Source: an uncultured Collinsella sp. (GTDB taxonomy: Bacteria > Actinomycetota > Coriobacteriia > Coriobacteriales > Coriobacteriaceae). Taken from it: a stretch of DNA of 64,000 nucleotides. Below the pieces are notes generated by a model. It was given only the letters and a program-made list of their open reading frames with translations. It was not told where the DNA came from and did no database searches. The stretch covers positions 1 through 64,000 of the forward strand of contig CABUOF010000001.1 of NCBI GenBank assembly GCA_902493125.1. The letters run 5' to 3'. Below are positions 17,379 through 25,658 of the stretch, piece after piece. A program made the translations under genes and the position numbers. Each line of letters starts with the position of its first letter. The first letter of the stretch is position 1.

Positions 17379-18797
17379 ATGGGCAACGTGAACAACATGC
17401 CGTTTCTCTGGGGTTCCGCCACGGCGTCTTATCAGTGCGAGGGTGCCTGGAACGAAGACGGCAAAGGCCTTGGTGAGTGGGATTTTTTTAGCCACACAAG
17501 CAATAAGAACATCAACCATGTTGACGGTGATGTATCTTGCGACTTCTACCATCGCTATGAAGAAGATATCCGCATGATGAAAGAAGGCGGACAAAACACC
17601 TATCGCTTCTCTCTTTCATGGAGTCGAATCATCCCCACCGGTATCGGCAAAGTGAATGAAGAGGGTATCGATTTTTATAATCGGGTCATTGATTGCTGCC
17701 TCGAAAATGGCATAGAGCCCAACGTTACGCTGTTCCATTACGATCTGCCATTCACGCTTGCTTGCAAAGGCGGATGGCTGAACAACGACATGGCAGAGTG
17801 GTTCTGCAAATACGCCAAGATTTGCTTTGAGCGCTTTGGAGACCGCGTCAAAATCTGGGCTACCGTTAACGAGCCGCATTTCTACAGCTACTGCGTAAAC
17901 ATGTTGGGCAACTATCCCCCCAATCGATCGCTCGATGTTCAGTCGTACATGCAGTTTCAGTACAACCTGATGCGCGCAAGCGCACTCGCAGTCCGAGCAT
18001 ATCGTCAAATGGGCTACGACGGCATCATCGGCGCCGTCCACGATGGCGGCGTTGTCGAACTCGACCCGGCAACCGAGCACCCCGATGACGTATTTCGATA
18101 CGCAGACTTTTTCGCCAATCGCATGATTCTGGCACCAGCGCTTCAGGGTCAACTGCCGCCAGAAATGGACGAAATCCTTGAAAAACTTGGCGTCTCGCTC
18201 TATCGATCCCCAAATGACGTAGAAGAATTCAGCGACGGTAAAGTCGATTTTATTGGACTCAACGTGTATTGCCGAGAGTATGTAACCGACTGGCACGGTG
18301 GAGAGCTTGCCGTTTCGGCGAACAATAAGGGCGGTTCGAGCAAAAAGGTCGAAGGAAAATGCATTGCGCCCTTGTTTGAAAGCGCCCGCGACAGCAATGT
18401 TCCCCGCAATAAATGGGGCCGCGAAATACTCCCAAGTTGCATGTATTCAACCATCATGGATGTCCACGAGCGCTATGACGCGCCCCGCATCTTTATTACG
18501 GAAAACGGACATGGCGCCTATGAGCAACCAGACGCAGACGGAATGATCCACGATGATGACCGCATCGAGCTTCTGGGCCAGTTCATCGAGCACATGATGA
18601 GGGCTAAGCGCGACGGCGCGCGCGTTGAGGGCTACTACCTCTGGTCGACGATGGATCTGTATAGCTGGATCAACGGCTACGAAAAACGATACGGACTTGT
18701 CCATATCGACTTCGAGAACAATCTGGAGCGCACCCCCAAAAAGAGCTGGTATTGGTACCGAGACCTTATCTCGAAGTATCAGGAGCAGGAAGGTTAG
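17379..18797 (+). CDS. 6-phospho-beta-glucosidase, glycoside hydrolase family 1
   Basis: 472 residues forming a (beta/alpha)8 barrel. The family signature starts FLWGSATASYQCEGAWNEDG; the acid/base Glu is in TVNEPH and the nucleophile Glu in ITENGHG. Near the C-terminus SWINGYEKRYG keeps the Ser, Lys and Tyr that bind the 6-phosphate in phospho-glucosidases, so the substrate is a PTS-phosphorylated beta-glucoside such as cellobiose or an aryl glucoside. ATG 17379 fits GGAAAGGGG at 5-nt spacing. The PTS permease starts 9 nt downstream. Confidence 0.93.
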   Translation: MGNVNNMPFLWGSATASYQCEGAWNEDGKGLGEWDFFSHTSNKNINHVDGDVSCDFYHRYEEDIRMMKEGGQNTYRFSLSWSRIIPTGIGKVNEEGIDFYNRVIDCCLENGIEPNVTLFHYDLPFTLACKGGWLNNDMAEWFCKYAKICFERFGDRVKIWATVNEPHFYSYCVNMLGNYPPNRSLDVQSYMQFQYNLMRASALAVRAYRQMGYDGIIGAVHDGGVVELDPATEHPDDVFRYADFFANRMILAPALQGQLPPEMDEILEKLGVSLYRSPNDVEEFSDGKVDFIGLNVYCREYVTDWHGGELAVSANNKGGSSKKVEGKCIAPLFESARDSNVPRNKWGREILPSCMYSTIMDVHERYDAPRIFITENGHGAYEQPDADGMIHDDDRIELLGQFIEHMMRAKRDGARVEGYYLWSTMDLYSWINGYEKRYGLVHIDFENNLERTPKKSWYWYRDLISKYQEQEG

Positions 18798-18806
18798 GAG
18801 AAAGAG

Positions 18807-20207
18807 ATGAAATATCAGGCAATGTCCGAAACAGTCCTAAAGGCTGTTGGCGGCAAAGAGAACATTACATCGGTAACTCATTGTGCGACGCGCCTTCGCA
18901 TCGACGCACGAGACACCTCGATCATCGATCTCCAGCTCGCCAAATCGGCCGACCAGGCGCTCGGGGCAGTAGTCAGCGGTGGCCAGCTTCAGGTGATCAT
19001 CGGCCCCAACGTCACCGAGGCTTACAACGACTTCCTCGACTTCGCGGGAATCGAAGTCGGCGGTGGCACGGTTGCCGACGATGCCCAAACCGCCAAAGAC
19101 CTTGCAGAAGGCATTAAAAGCGGTAACACCGCCATGGGCTTGATTGAGAAATTCGGGAACGTCTCTGCACAGGTATTCATGCCCATCGTCCCGGCGCTCA
19201 TCGTTGGCGGACTCATTCTTTCGATCAAGAATCTCCTGGTCAATTATTGTGGATTGAGCACCGATAGCGGAACCGCCCAGGTTCTGCTGGCGATCTTCAG
19301 CGCCTCATTTAGCTTCCTGCCCGTTTACCTCGGCTATCAGCTCGCCGCCGTCATGAAGATGCAGCCTATCATGGGCGCACTGCTGGGCGCAATCATGATT
19401 AGCTCGTCTATTAGCGGTGCTGAGGGTCTCGACTTTCTTGGCATCCCCATCCCGACGAATGACTACTCGAGCACGGTGGTGCCAATCGTACTGGGCGTTG
19501 TGTTCATGTACTTTGTTGATCGCGGTCTTCAGAAAATCATCCCCGACATTACCAAACTGTTCTTGAAGCCGCTGCTCACCATGTTCATCGTCGTGCCTGT
19601 TGAGCTGATTATCCTCGGCCCCGCCGGCAGCATGATGGGCTACGCGCTGAGTGATGCCGCCACGTGGCTCATGGATAACGTGGCATTTATCGCTACTCCA
19701 ATCCTTGCAGCCCTTAACCCCTATTTTGTCATGCTCGGTCTTGATAAGGCCTACATCGCGATCGAAGTTACGAGCTTGGCGCAGCTCGGCTGGGCGCCCA
19801 TCATCTTTGGCTTCATCTCAAACCTCTGCATTGGCGGCACGAGTCTCGCCTTGGCAACTGCAATGAAAGGCAACAAGGAGAAGAGAGGTATGGTCACCAC
19901 GGTTGCCGTCACCGCACTCTGTGGCGTAACTGAGCCCGCATTTTATGGCTGCCTCATCGAGCGTCCCCGCCTGCTTGTCGGCACGGCAATCGGCGCCCTC
20001 TGCGCGGGACTCCCTGCAGGTATCTTCGTCCTGAAGGAGTATGTTGCGGGAGCATGCCCCGGTCTTCTTTCTGCGCTGATCTTTATCGCTCCCGATGGAT
20101 CCATGGGCAACTTCGTACTGGCGTGCGTTGTCGCCGTCATCGCCATCGTCGTCTCGTTCATCGCTGCACGCGTGATCATCAAGAAGAATCCCAACTATAT
20201 TGAGTAG
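18807..20207 (+). CDS. PTS beta-glucoside transporter subunit EIIBC
   Basis: 466 residues. The EIIB domain (about 1-90) has the phosphorylated cysteine in THCATRLRI. The EIIC domain has about ten membrane spans and the signature LCGVTEPAFYG. Many BglP-type proteins carry a C-terminal EIIA; this one stops after EIIC (VIIKKNPNYIE), so it needs an EIIA in trans, for which crr at 1418 is the only candidate in the window. It imports and phosphorylates the sugar that the adjacent GH1 enzyme cleaves. A terminator follows at 20311. Confidence 0.93.
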   Translation: MKYQAMSETVLKAVGGKENITSVTHCATRLRIDARDTSIIDLQLAKSADQALGAVVSGGQLQVIIGPNVTEAYNDFLDFAGIEVGGGTVADDAQTAKDLAEGIKSGNTAMGLIEKFGNVSAQVFMPIVPALIVGGLILSIKNLLVNYCGLSTDSGTAQVLLAIFSASFSFLPVYLGYQLAAVMKMQPIMGALLGAIMISSSISGAEGLDFLGIPIPTNDYSSTVVPIVLGVVFMYFVDRGLQKIIPDITKLFLKPLLTMFIVVPVELIILGPAGSMMGYALSDAATWLMDNVAFIATPILAALNPYFVMLGLDKAYIAIEVTSLAQLGWAPIIFGFISNLCIGGTSLALATAMKGNKEKRGMVTTVAVTALCGVTEPAFYGCLIERPRLLVGTAIGALCAGLPAGIFVLKEYVAGACPGLLSALIFIAPDGSMGNFVLACVVAVIAIVVSFIAARVIIKKNPNYIE

Positions 20208-20309
20208 ATGCCCGCTGCTTGCATTGGGGACATCCTCGGCAGACCATTAGCAAGAACCCAAGAAGTCCCTTAGGAGCTCGATTAATCCATTCGGATTCCT
20301 CAGGCACAA

Positions 20310-20347
20310 ACGACCCCGATTCCACAATGAAATCGGGGTCGTCGTTT
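20310..20347 (+). terminator. Terminator of the beta-glucoside operon
   Basis: CGACCCCGATT pairs with AATCGGGGTCG across an 8-nt loop, followed by TCGTTTCT. Confidence 0.85.
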
Positions 20348-20400
20348 CTAAAGCCTTCGATAGACAATCGGTGTTTACCTTAGCTCCCTATCCAAGTTAA

Positions 20401-20465
20401 TTATCCACGCTCGTTCTCCGGTCGGAAGATTTTCTTCGCTCGCGTGTCCAGAAATCCACGCTCGA
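20401..20465. repeat. TTATCCACG-type motifs at the island's right edge
   Basis: TTATCCACGCTCGTTCTCC (20401-20419) and ATCCACGCTCGA (20454-20465) repeat motifs found at 16296-16368. No gene is visible from 20208 to 20740; this stretch holds these motifs, the inverted-repeat pair at 20500-20626 and the tRNA-Thr terminator. Confidence 0.45.
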
Positions 20466-20499
20466 GCAGAACATCCAGGTCCGCACCCGCCCTTGTCTC

Positions 20500-20626
20500 G
20501 ATCTGTAACAGCAAGAGGCCTATTCCGCTTCTACATGTTACAGATCAAGATATTCCTAAAACACCCTAAGTTTCATCTCAATCTGTAACAGTTAGATGCC
20601 AAATATCGGTCTTGGTGTTACAGATT
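20500..20626. repeat. Two 47-nt foldback units with equal 25-nt loops
   Basis: Unit 1 is GATCTGTAACA (20500-20510), 25 nt, TGTTACAGATC (20536-20546). Unit 2 is AATCTGTAACA (20580-20590), 25 nt, TGTTACAGATT (20616-20626). Arms are perfect 11-mers in each unit, loops differ in sequence but not in length, and units start 80 nt apart. This could be a pair of regulator sites or a small repeat family. It is not a CRISPR array. Confidence 0.65.
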
Positions 20627-20699
20627 TAGACAAACTGGAGGACGAGACAAACCAAAAACGGGATGGGCGCTAACCTGATGGCGCGCCACCTAAATAGAA

Positions 20700-20733
20700 A
20701 CGGGCTCTGTCCCATATAGAGACAGAGCCCGAA
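20700..20733 (-). terminator. Terminator of tRNA-Thr(TGT)
   Basis: CGGGCTCTGTC pairs with GACAGAGCCCG; on the minus strand GTTTCTATTT follows. It lies just behind the tRNA 3' end. Confidence 0.75.
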
Positions 20734-20740
20734 ACTCTCA

Positions 20741-20815
20741 TGGAGCCAGTGACAGGAATCGAACCTGCAACCCACTGATTACAAATCAGTTGCGCTACCG
20801 TTGCGCCACACTGGC
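20741..20815 (-). tRNA. trnT: tRNA-Thr (anticodon TGT)
   Basis: Acceptor GCCAGTG/CACTGGC, anticodon loop TTTGTAA giving TGT, 3' CCA encoded. It is transcribed alone, with its own promoter (20846-20874) and terminator. Confidence 0.96.
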
Positions 20816-20845
20816 ACACTTGGCGCTTTCGCGCGAAGCCTGTTA

Positions 20846-20874
20846 AGAATAATGGAATTGCGGACGGGGCGCAA
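20846..20874 (-). promoter_or_regulatory. Promoter of tRNA-Thr(TGT)
   Basis: Minus-strand TTGCGC (20869-20874), a 17-nt spacer and TATTCT (20846-20851), 31 nt before the tRNA. Confidence 0.55.
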
Positions 20875-20968
20875 CAGGCCGCACGGCGTTATATAAATAT
20901 GCAAAATCCAGCAACAGCGCGTACCAGGCCCGTTCATTTCTGTCAGTGCGCCCTCAATCTTAAAACCA

Positions 20969-21028
20969 TTCGCCAGAACGAATAGTTTTAATTACAATTG
21001 GCTATATAAAACTATTCGTTCTGGCGAA
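20969..21028. promoter_or_regulatory. 22-bp inverted repeat, probable operator of the HTH-kinase gene
   Basis: The left arm 20969-20990 and right arm 21007-21028 are perfect complements over 22 bp (half-site TTCGCCAGAACGAATAG plus TTTTA) with a 16-nt AT-rich centre that includes TATATAAA. The right arm ends 10 nt before the start codon at 21039, so a protein bound here would block transcription. Confidence 0.75.
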
Positions 21029-21038
21029 GGGTTTCGCG

Positions 21039-22379
21039 ATGTTGACTACCAAGGAAGCAGCCGAGCTGCTCGGCATCAGCCCGCGCAGGGTGCAGGAGCT
21101 CATTAAGAACGGCGCGCTGACCGCCCGCAAGGCTTCTGGCGTGTGGCTCATCGACAAAGACAGCGTAGACGCGCGACTCCGCTCCGCAACCAAAAGAGGG
21201 GGACGACCTCGTCGTGGGCATGGGAAAAGCGAAGTCGCATTTACCCTCATGAACCGCACGCACGAAGTAGCCCAACTGGTCTACAGCACATCGCGAAAAG
21301 ACTTCACCCACATCGGCGCCGACGTCGATTACGCCCACGCCCCTATTGGAGTATTTGGCCCTAATAGCCCCATATCGCTCGACTCCTTCCGCATCTGGTG
21401 GCGCGGCCGCGGTATCCCGCTCGCACGCATTGGACTAGCCTCCCTGCTTGCAGAAGCCGCAGTCGATGTTCCCGATGAACTCGTCCAGCGAAATCTTGGC
21501 CTCTCCTTATCCGACCAGTATTGGATTAGGCCCCAAGACTCCGGTCTCGCGTGGGAAGATATCAATTTCTTCAATAATGCTTTTGACGACGTCTCTCTCG
21601 GCATCGCGCCCTTCGCCCCAGAGGGCAAGGCAGCTGCCGCAAAGCCCGATAACACCTCGGACGGCAATCTTCAAAAGTACTGGACATGCGAGGATGACCG
21701 TCGAATCCTCCACAAGGCAGGTGCACATCTAAACCAGGAACCTTATAACGAGCTGGTGGCGACTGCACTTCACCGTCGCATCCTAAACGCTTGCGATTAT
21801 GTACCTTACTCGCTCGAGGGCACGGGCACTTCCGCCCTGAGCATATGCGATGTCTTCTTAACTGATGAAGAAGAGTATGTCCCTGCGTTCTATGTAAACC
21901 AGCACGCAAACGCAGATGAACGGCTAACCGACTACGAGCGATACGTAGCAAACTGCGAGGAACTCGGGGTGACAGGCGTCAAGGATGCCCTTGACCGCAT
22001 GATCGTGTGCGACGACATCATCGCCAACTACGATCGTCATTGGCGTAACTTTGGCCTCGTGCGAAACGTCAACTCACTAGTCTGCAGACCAGCCCCCATC
22101 TTCGATTCAGGTTCATCACTCTGGTGCAACATATCACTAGAGGAGCTTAGGGCGGGAGAGCACAGTTTTACCAGCGCGCAGTTTCATTCAAGCCCCGCCA
22201 AACAAATGCTGCTCGTCGAGGACATGGGCTGGTTCGATGGAGACAAACTCAAAGGCTTTGTCGACGAGGCAATCGAGATTCTGTCTAAAAACGATGCTCT
22301 AGCAGCGAGACTACCTTATCTAAAAGAGGCGCTAACGTGGCGCCTCGAAAGAATGATCGACATCGCTGAATGGAGTTAG
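21039..22379 (+). CDS. Excisionase-type HTH fused to a HipA-like kinase
   Basis: 446 residues. Residues 1-50 are a MerR/excisionase-like HTH (LTTKEAAELLGISPRRVQEL). After a basic linker, residues about 110-440 look like a HipA-fold kinase: LGLSLSDQYWIRP, SDGNLQKYW, a candidate ATP-binding Lys in ILHKAG (K226), the catalytic loop NYDRHWRNFG (D332, N337) and a metal-binding PIFDSGSS (D356). In HipBA modules the DNA-binding antitoxin and kinase are separate proteins; here both parts are in one chain. The large inverted repeat upstream suggests autoregulation. The start has GAAGGG at 7-nt spacing. Whether it is a toxin is untested. Confidence 0.75.
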   Translation: MLTTKEAAELLGISPRRVQELIKNGALTARKASGVWLIDKDSVDARLRSATKRGGRPRRGHGKSEVAFTLMNRTHEVAQLVYSTSRKDFTHIGADVDYAHAPIGVFGPNSPISLDSFRIWWRGRGIPLARIGLASLLAEAAVDVPDELVQRNLGLSLSDQYWIRPQDSGLAWEDINFFNNAFDDVSLGIAPFAPEGKAAAAKPDNTSDGNLQKYWTCEDDRRILHKAGAHLNQEPYNELVATALHRRILNACDYVPYSLEGTGTSALSICDVFLTDEEEYVPAFYVNQHANADERLTDYERYVANCEELGVTGVKDALDRMIVCDDIIANYDRHWRNFGLVRNVNSLVCRPAPIFDSGSSLWCNISLEELRAGEHSFTSAQFHSSPAKQMLLVEDMGWFDGDKLKGFVDEAIEILSKNDALAARLPYLKEALTWRLERMIDIAEWS

Positions 22380-22406
22380 CAAGGCAGCATTGCCCCGCCA
22401 ACTCCC

Positions 22407-23084
22407 CTACCGTCCGCGCAACGCCTTGAGCTTGGCCAGGGTATCGGGGCTCAGGCGGCTGCCCAGAGTCATCTTGATCTGCGGAGCTTCCTCTGCCTCG
22501 TGAACGTCGTTATCGATCTGTTTGATCTCGTCCACCAGCATACGGCTCGAGATGCGCGTGACGCCCTTGCCCATGACGACGGCCTGTATTGTGCCGTCAC
22601 TCGATACCACGGAGCACGCGCGGCCTTCCTCGCGTGCCTCGATGCAGAGCTTTTGCACCACGGTATCAGCCGATACGCCCGTCGGCGAAAACTCGATACG
22701 CACGCCGCGAGCAGGCAGGTTGGGGCGCTCGCTGGAGATATTGCCCGCGCCGTCAAACACGATTACGGCCTCGTACCGACCTTGGGCAAACGCGGCAACG
22801 TCGTTGATGAGGGCGGTGCGTGCCATATCGTGAACGTCGCTGGAATACGGATCGTCTGAATGGTCGTACACGAGCTTTTCGTAGCGCGGCGTGCAGTGGA
22901 TCACGTTGTAGCCGTCGACCACCAGCAGCTCGGGCTTATTGGAGTGCACCGTCGAGACCGGGTCGGCGATGGCCTGCGCAAACGCATTGCCGCCCACGCC
23001 GTAGGTCGCGGCCGAAACAATCGGCTTGGCCGAGCCCTCGCCAAAGCGCTTGGCCTTGGACTTGGCACGGTTCTTTTTGGACAT
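22407..23084 (-). CDS. yacP: NYN-domain ribonuclease-like protein (YacP/Rae1 family)
   Basis: 225 residues. A basic N-terminus (SKKNRAKSKAKRF) precedes a NYN/PIN-like nuclease fold: LLVVDGYNVIHCTP with the catalytic Asp, YEAVIVFDGAGN, then ACSVVSSDGTIQ. B. subtilis Rae1 (YacP) cleaves mRNA in the ribosomal A site. It is the last gene of the disA-ispD-ispF-cysS-rlmB run and starts 3 nt after rlmB; the rlmB-yacP order matches Firmicutes. It converges on the HTH-kinase gene. Confidence 0.88.
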   Translation of the reverse strand: MSKKNRAKSKAKRFGEGSAKPIVSAATYGVGGNAFAQAIADPVSTVHSNKPELLVVDGYNVIHCTPRYEKLVYDHSDDPYSSDVHDMARTALINDVAAFAQGRYEAVIVFDGAGNISSERPNLPARGVRIEFSPTGVSADTVVQKLCIEAREEGRACSVVSSDGTIQAVVMGKGVTRISSRMLVDEIKQIDNDVHEAEEAPQIKMTLGSRLSPDTLAKLKALRGR

Positions 23085-23087
23085 GCG

Positions 23088-24002
23088 CTACTCCTCCCCC
23101 ATGAGCTCGCCGACGTTGCGGCGCAGCCACTCAAAGCACAGCGCCGTGGTCGCCTGGGCAACATTGAGGCTCTCGGTCATGCCGCGCTGGGGAAGCTTGG
23201 TCAAAAAGTCGCATTTCTCGAGCACCAGGCGCGAGATGCCGTCGCCCTCGGAGCCCATGACGAGCGCCACGCGGCCCTCGAAGGGAGCATCCCAGCAGCT
23301 GCCCTCGGCGTGCTCGGAGGCGCCGCCCACCCAAAAGCCAGCGGCCTTGAGATCGTCAAGCGCACGGGCGATGTTGGGCACCTGCGCGATGGGCAGGTGC
23401 ATGACAGCGCCAGCAGAAGTCTTGTAGCTGCCCACGGTCACACCGGCAGCGCGCTTGTTGGCAATGATGACGCCCGCCGCGCCCACGACCTCGGCGGAGC
23501 GCACGATGGCGCCAAAGTTACCGTCGTCGGTCACGTGGTCGAGCACCACGACAAGTGCCGGGCCCTCGCCTGCGCGGTCGAGGATATCGGCAACATCGGC
23601 ATAGGGGAAGTTGCCAACCTCGAGCGCGATGCCCTGGTGAGCGCCATGGCTCGACAGTGCGTCGAGCTGCGCGCGCTGCACATACTTAATGCGGACACCC
23701 GCGGCGTTGAGGTCGTCGACCAGGCGCGACAAGGCGGCATCGCGCTCCCCGCCCTCGGCAATGAGCGCACACTTGATGGGAAAACCAGTGCGTAGCGCCT
23801 CGGCGGCAGCACGACGGCCTTCGATAAACTCGCCCTTGGGAGCCTGGACAGCGTCGCGGTTGCGATCGCGCTGCGGACGTGCGGCCTGGGTACGATCGCG
23901 CTGGCCCTTGGGAGCAGCGGCGCGGTCATTACGGCGAATCGGACGCGAGCCAGAAGCGGCCTGCTTGCCGCCACGAGGCGCACGCTTGCGATTGTCGGCC
24001 AT
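23088..24002 (-). CDS. rlmB: 23S rRNA (guanosine-2'-O-)-methyltransferase RlmB, SpoU/TrmH family
   Basis: 304 residues. A disordered Arg/Lys-rich extension (about 1-50) is followed by the L30e-like substrate domain (EFIEGRRAAAEALRTG) and the knotted SPOUT domain with DHVTDDGNFGAIVRSAEVVG, ALVMGSEGDGIS and ESLNVAQATT, the three SpoU motifs. It methylates G2251 in the 23S peptidyl-transferase loop. ATG 24002 follows TAGGAGGTC. It lies between cysS and yacP, as in many Gram-positives. Confidence 0.93.
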   Translation of the reverse strand: MADNRKRAPRGGKQAASGSRPIRRNDRAAAPKGQRDRTQAARPQRDRNRDAVQAPKGEFIEGRRAAAEALRTGFPIKCALIAEGGERDAALSRLVDDLNAAGVRIKYVQRAQLDALSSHGAHQGIALEVGNFPYADVADILDRAGEGPALVVVLDHVTDDGNFGAIVRSAEVVGAAGVIIANKRAAGVTVGSYKTSAGAVMHLPIAQVPNIARALDDLKAAGFWVGGASEHAEGSCWDAPFEGRVALVMGSEGDGISRLVLEKCDFLTKLPQRGMTESLNVAQATTALCFEWLRRNVGELMGEE

Positions 24003-24080
24003 AAAGCGACCTCCTAAATACAACTATCAAACGAAACAAAAGAATCGACCGCCCATGAATATTAATTCGGGCGGTCGGTA

Positions 24081-24182
24081 CGGGTTTTCCAAGTGCCCGA
24101 GATTGCCGTGAAAGAGGAGCGACGCGTACTTGAGTACGCGAGCGACGGTTTGAACGGCAAGGTCGGGTGCTTGGGAAACCCG
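24081..24182 (+). ncRNA. Candidate structured RNA element between cysS and rlmB
   Basis: A three-tier foldback. The outer stem has 20 pairs (24081-24100 with 24163-24182), the middle stem is TTGCCGT/ACGGCAA and the apical stem CGCGTAC/GTACGCG over TTGA. Purine-rich internal loops GAAAGAGGAGCGA and AGCGACGGTTTGA separate them. Three outer pairs are G-U on the plus strand but would be A-C mismatches on the minus strand. So the fold is complete only as plus-strand RNA, opposite to the flanking genes. It ends 7 nt before the cysS stop codon. Confidence 0.5.
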
Positions 24183-24188
24183 CGGGGA

Positions 24189-25655
24189 TTAGAGAGATTT
24201 GATACGGGTGCCGGCGGCCGTATCCTCGATTGTCAGCCCGAGGTCCTTGAGCTGATCGCGGATGGCATCTGCCAGATCCCAGTTCTTGGCGGCACGAGCC
24301 TCGGCGCGGGCCTCGAGAATCTTGGCAGCGGCCTCATCCACGTCGTCACCCGTGTAGGCAACCAAACCGGCGGCAACGCCCAGCAGGCCCAGCGGCAACT
24401 CGACCTTGGGCTCGGGAAGCTCGACGCCAAACGTATCGAGCAGCTCGACCAGCGTATCGGCGGCAGCAAGCGCGGCGGCCTTGTCGGCAGCATCGCCCGC
24501 CTGCTCCAGGTACTGGTTGCACTCGGTCACAAAGCCAAAGACGGCACCCATGGCACCGGCGGTGTTAAAGTCGTCGTCCATGCACTCCTTAAAGGCGGCA
24601 CGGGTCTCGGCGGCCTTGGCGGCAAACGCCTCGGCGGTAGCCTCATCGGCCTCGGCCGTCGCATGGTTCGCAGCCCAACGCAGGTTCTCGACCGTACCGG
24701 CAATACGCGTGAGCGAATTCTCGGCACCCTCCAGGCGCTCCCAGGAGAAGTCGAGCGGCGAGCGATAGCTCGTCTGCAGCATCAGCAGGCGCAGAGCCGC
24801 GGCAGAGTGCTGCTCGAGCACCTCGGCCAGCGTAAAGAAGTTGCCGAGCGACTTGGACATCTTCTCGCCGTCAACCAGCAGCATGCCCGTGTGCATCCAG
24901 GTGTTGGAAAAGCCCTGGTGCCAGGCGCAGGTGGCCTGAGCGCACTCGTTCTCGTGATGCGGGAAGGCAAGGTCGGAGCCGCCGCCGTGGATGTCGATCG
25001 GGGTGCCCAGGTAGCGGTGCACCATGGCGGCGCACTCGGTGTGCCAACCGGGACGGCCCTCGCCCCAGGGACTCGGCCAGCTGGGCTCGCCGGGCTTGGC
25101 GGCCTTCCACAGGGCAAAATCGAGCGGATCGTTCTTGTCCTCGTTCTCCTCGATGCGCGCACCAACCATAAGGTCATCGATGTTGCGGCCCGAAACCTGA
25201 CCGTAGTTGGGATCGCTGCGCACGGCAAAGTACACGTCGCCGTTATCGGCGGCGTAAGCGTGGCCCTGCTCGATAAGCGTCTTGATCATGGCGATCATGG
25301 GGCCGATCTCCTTGGTAGCGCGGGGGCGCACATCGGGATCGAGCACGTTGGCAGCGCGCATGACGCCGATGAACTTGTCGGAGAACTCCGTCGCGACCTC
25401 GGCGGCCGTACGGCCCTGCTCGTTGGCGCGCTTGATGATCTTGTCGTCGACATCGGTGAGGTTCTGGGCGAACGTGACCTCGTAGCCGCTCGCGATGAGC
25501 CAGCGACGAATCACGTCAAAGCTGATGAACGTGCGGGCATTGCCGATGTGGATGTTGTCGTAGACCGTGGGGCCGCACACGTACATGCGGACCTTGCCGG
25601 ACTCGATGGGCTGGAACTCTTCCTTTTTATGGGTAGCGCTGTTATAGATACGCAT
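24189..25655 (-). CDS. cysS: Cysteinyl-tRNA synthetase
   Basis: A 488-residue class Ia synthetase. The zinc-binding start MYVCGPTVYDNIHIGNART includes the HIGH-type HIGN; FPHHENECAQ and WHTGMLLVDG carry further active-site residues; KMSKSLGNF is the second ATP motif. The C-terminal DALR and anticodon domains end with EDTAAGTRIK. The start at 25655 lies 3 nt after ispF. The ispD-ispF-cysS-rlmB-yacP order matches a cluster common in Gram-positives. Confidence 0.97.
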   Translation of the reverse strand: MRIYNSATHKKEEFQPIESGKVRMYVCGPTVYDNIHIGNARTFISFDVIRRWLIASGYEVTFAQNLTDVDDKIIKRANEQGRTAAEVATEFSDKFIGVMRAANVLDPDVRPRATKEIGPMIAMIKTLIEQGHAYAADNGDVYFAVRSDPNYGQVSGRNIDDLMVGARIEENEDKNDPLDFALWKAAKPGEPSWPSPWGEGRPGWHTECAAMVHRYLGTPIDIHGGGSDLAFPHHENECAQATCAWHQGFSNTWMHTGMLLVDGEKMSKSLGNFFTLAEVLEQHSAAALRLLMLQTSYRSPLDFSWERLEGAENSLTRIAGTVENLRWAANHATAEADEATAEAFAAKAAETRAAFKECMDDDFNTAGAMGAVFGFVTECNQYLEQAGDAADKAAALAAADTLVELLDTFGVELPEPKVELPLGLLGVAAGLVAYTGDDVDEAAAKILEARAEARAAKNWDLADAIRDQLKDLGLTIEDTAAGTRIKSL

Positions 25656-25658
25656 TCG

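Noticed and set aside
16296..20465. DnaA-box-like TTATCCACG sites considered as a replication origin
   Set aside because: Only a few imperfect boxes exist, with no dnaA or dnaN, and no AT-rich unwinding region next to them.
20500..20626. Repeats considered as a CRISPR array
   Set aside because: The repeats alternate in orientation, are only 11 nt, number four, and no cas genes are present.
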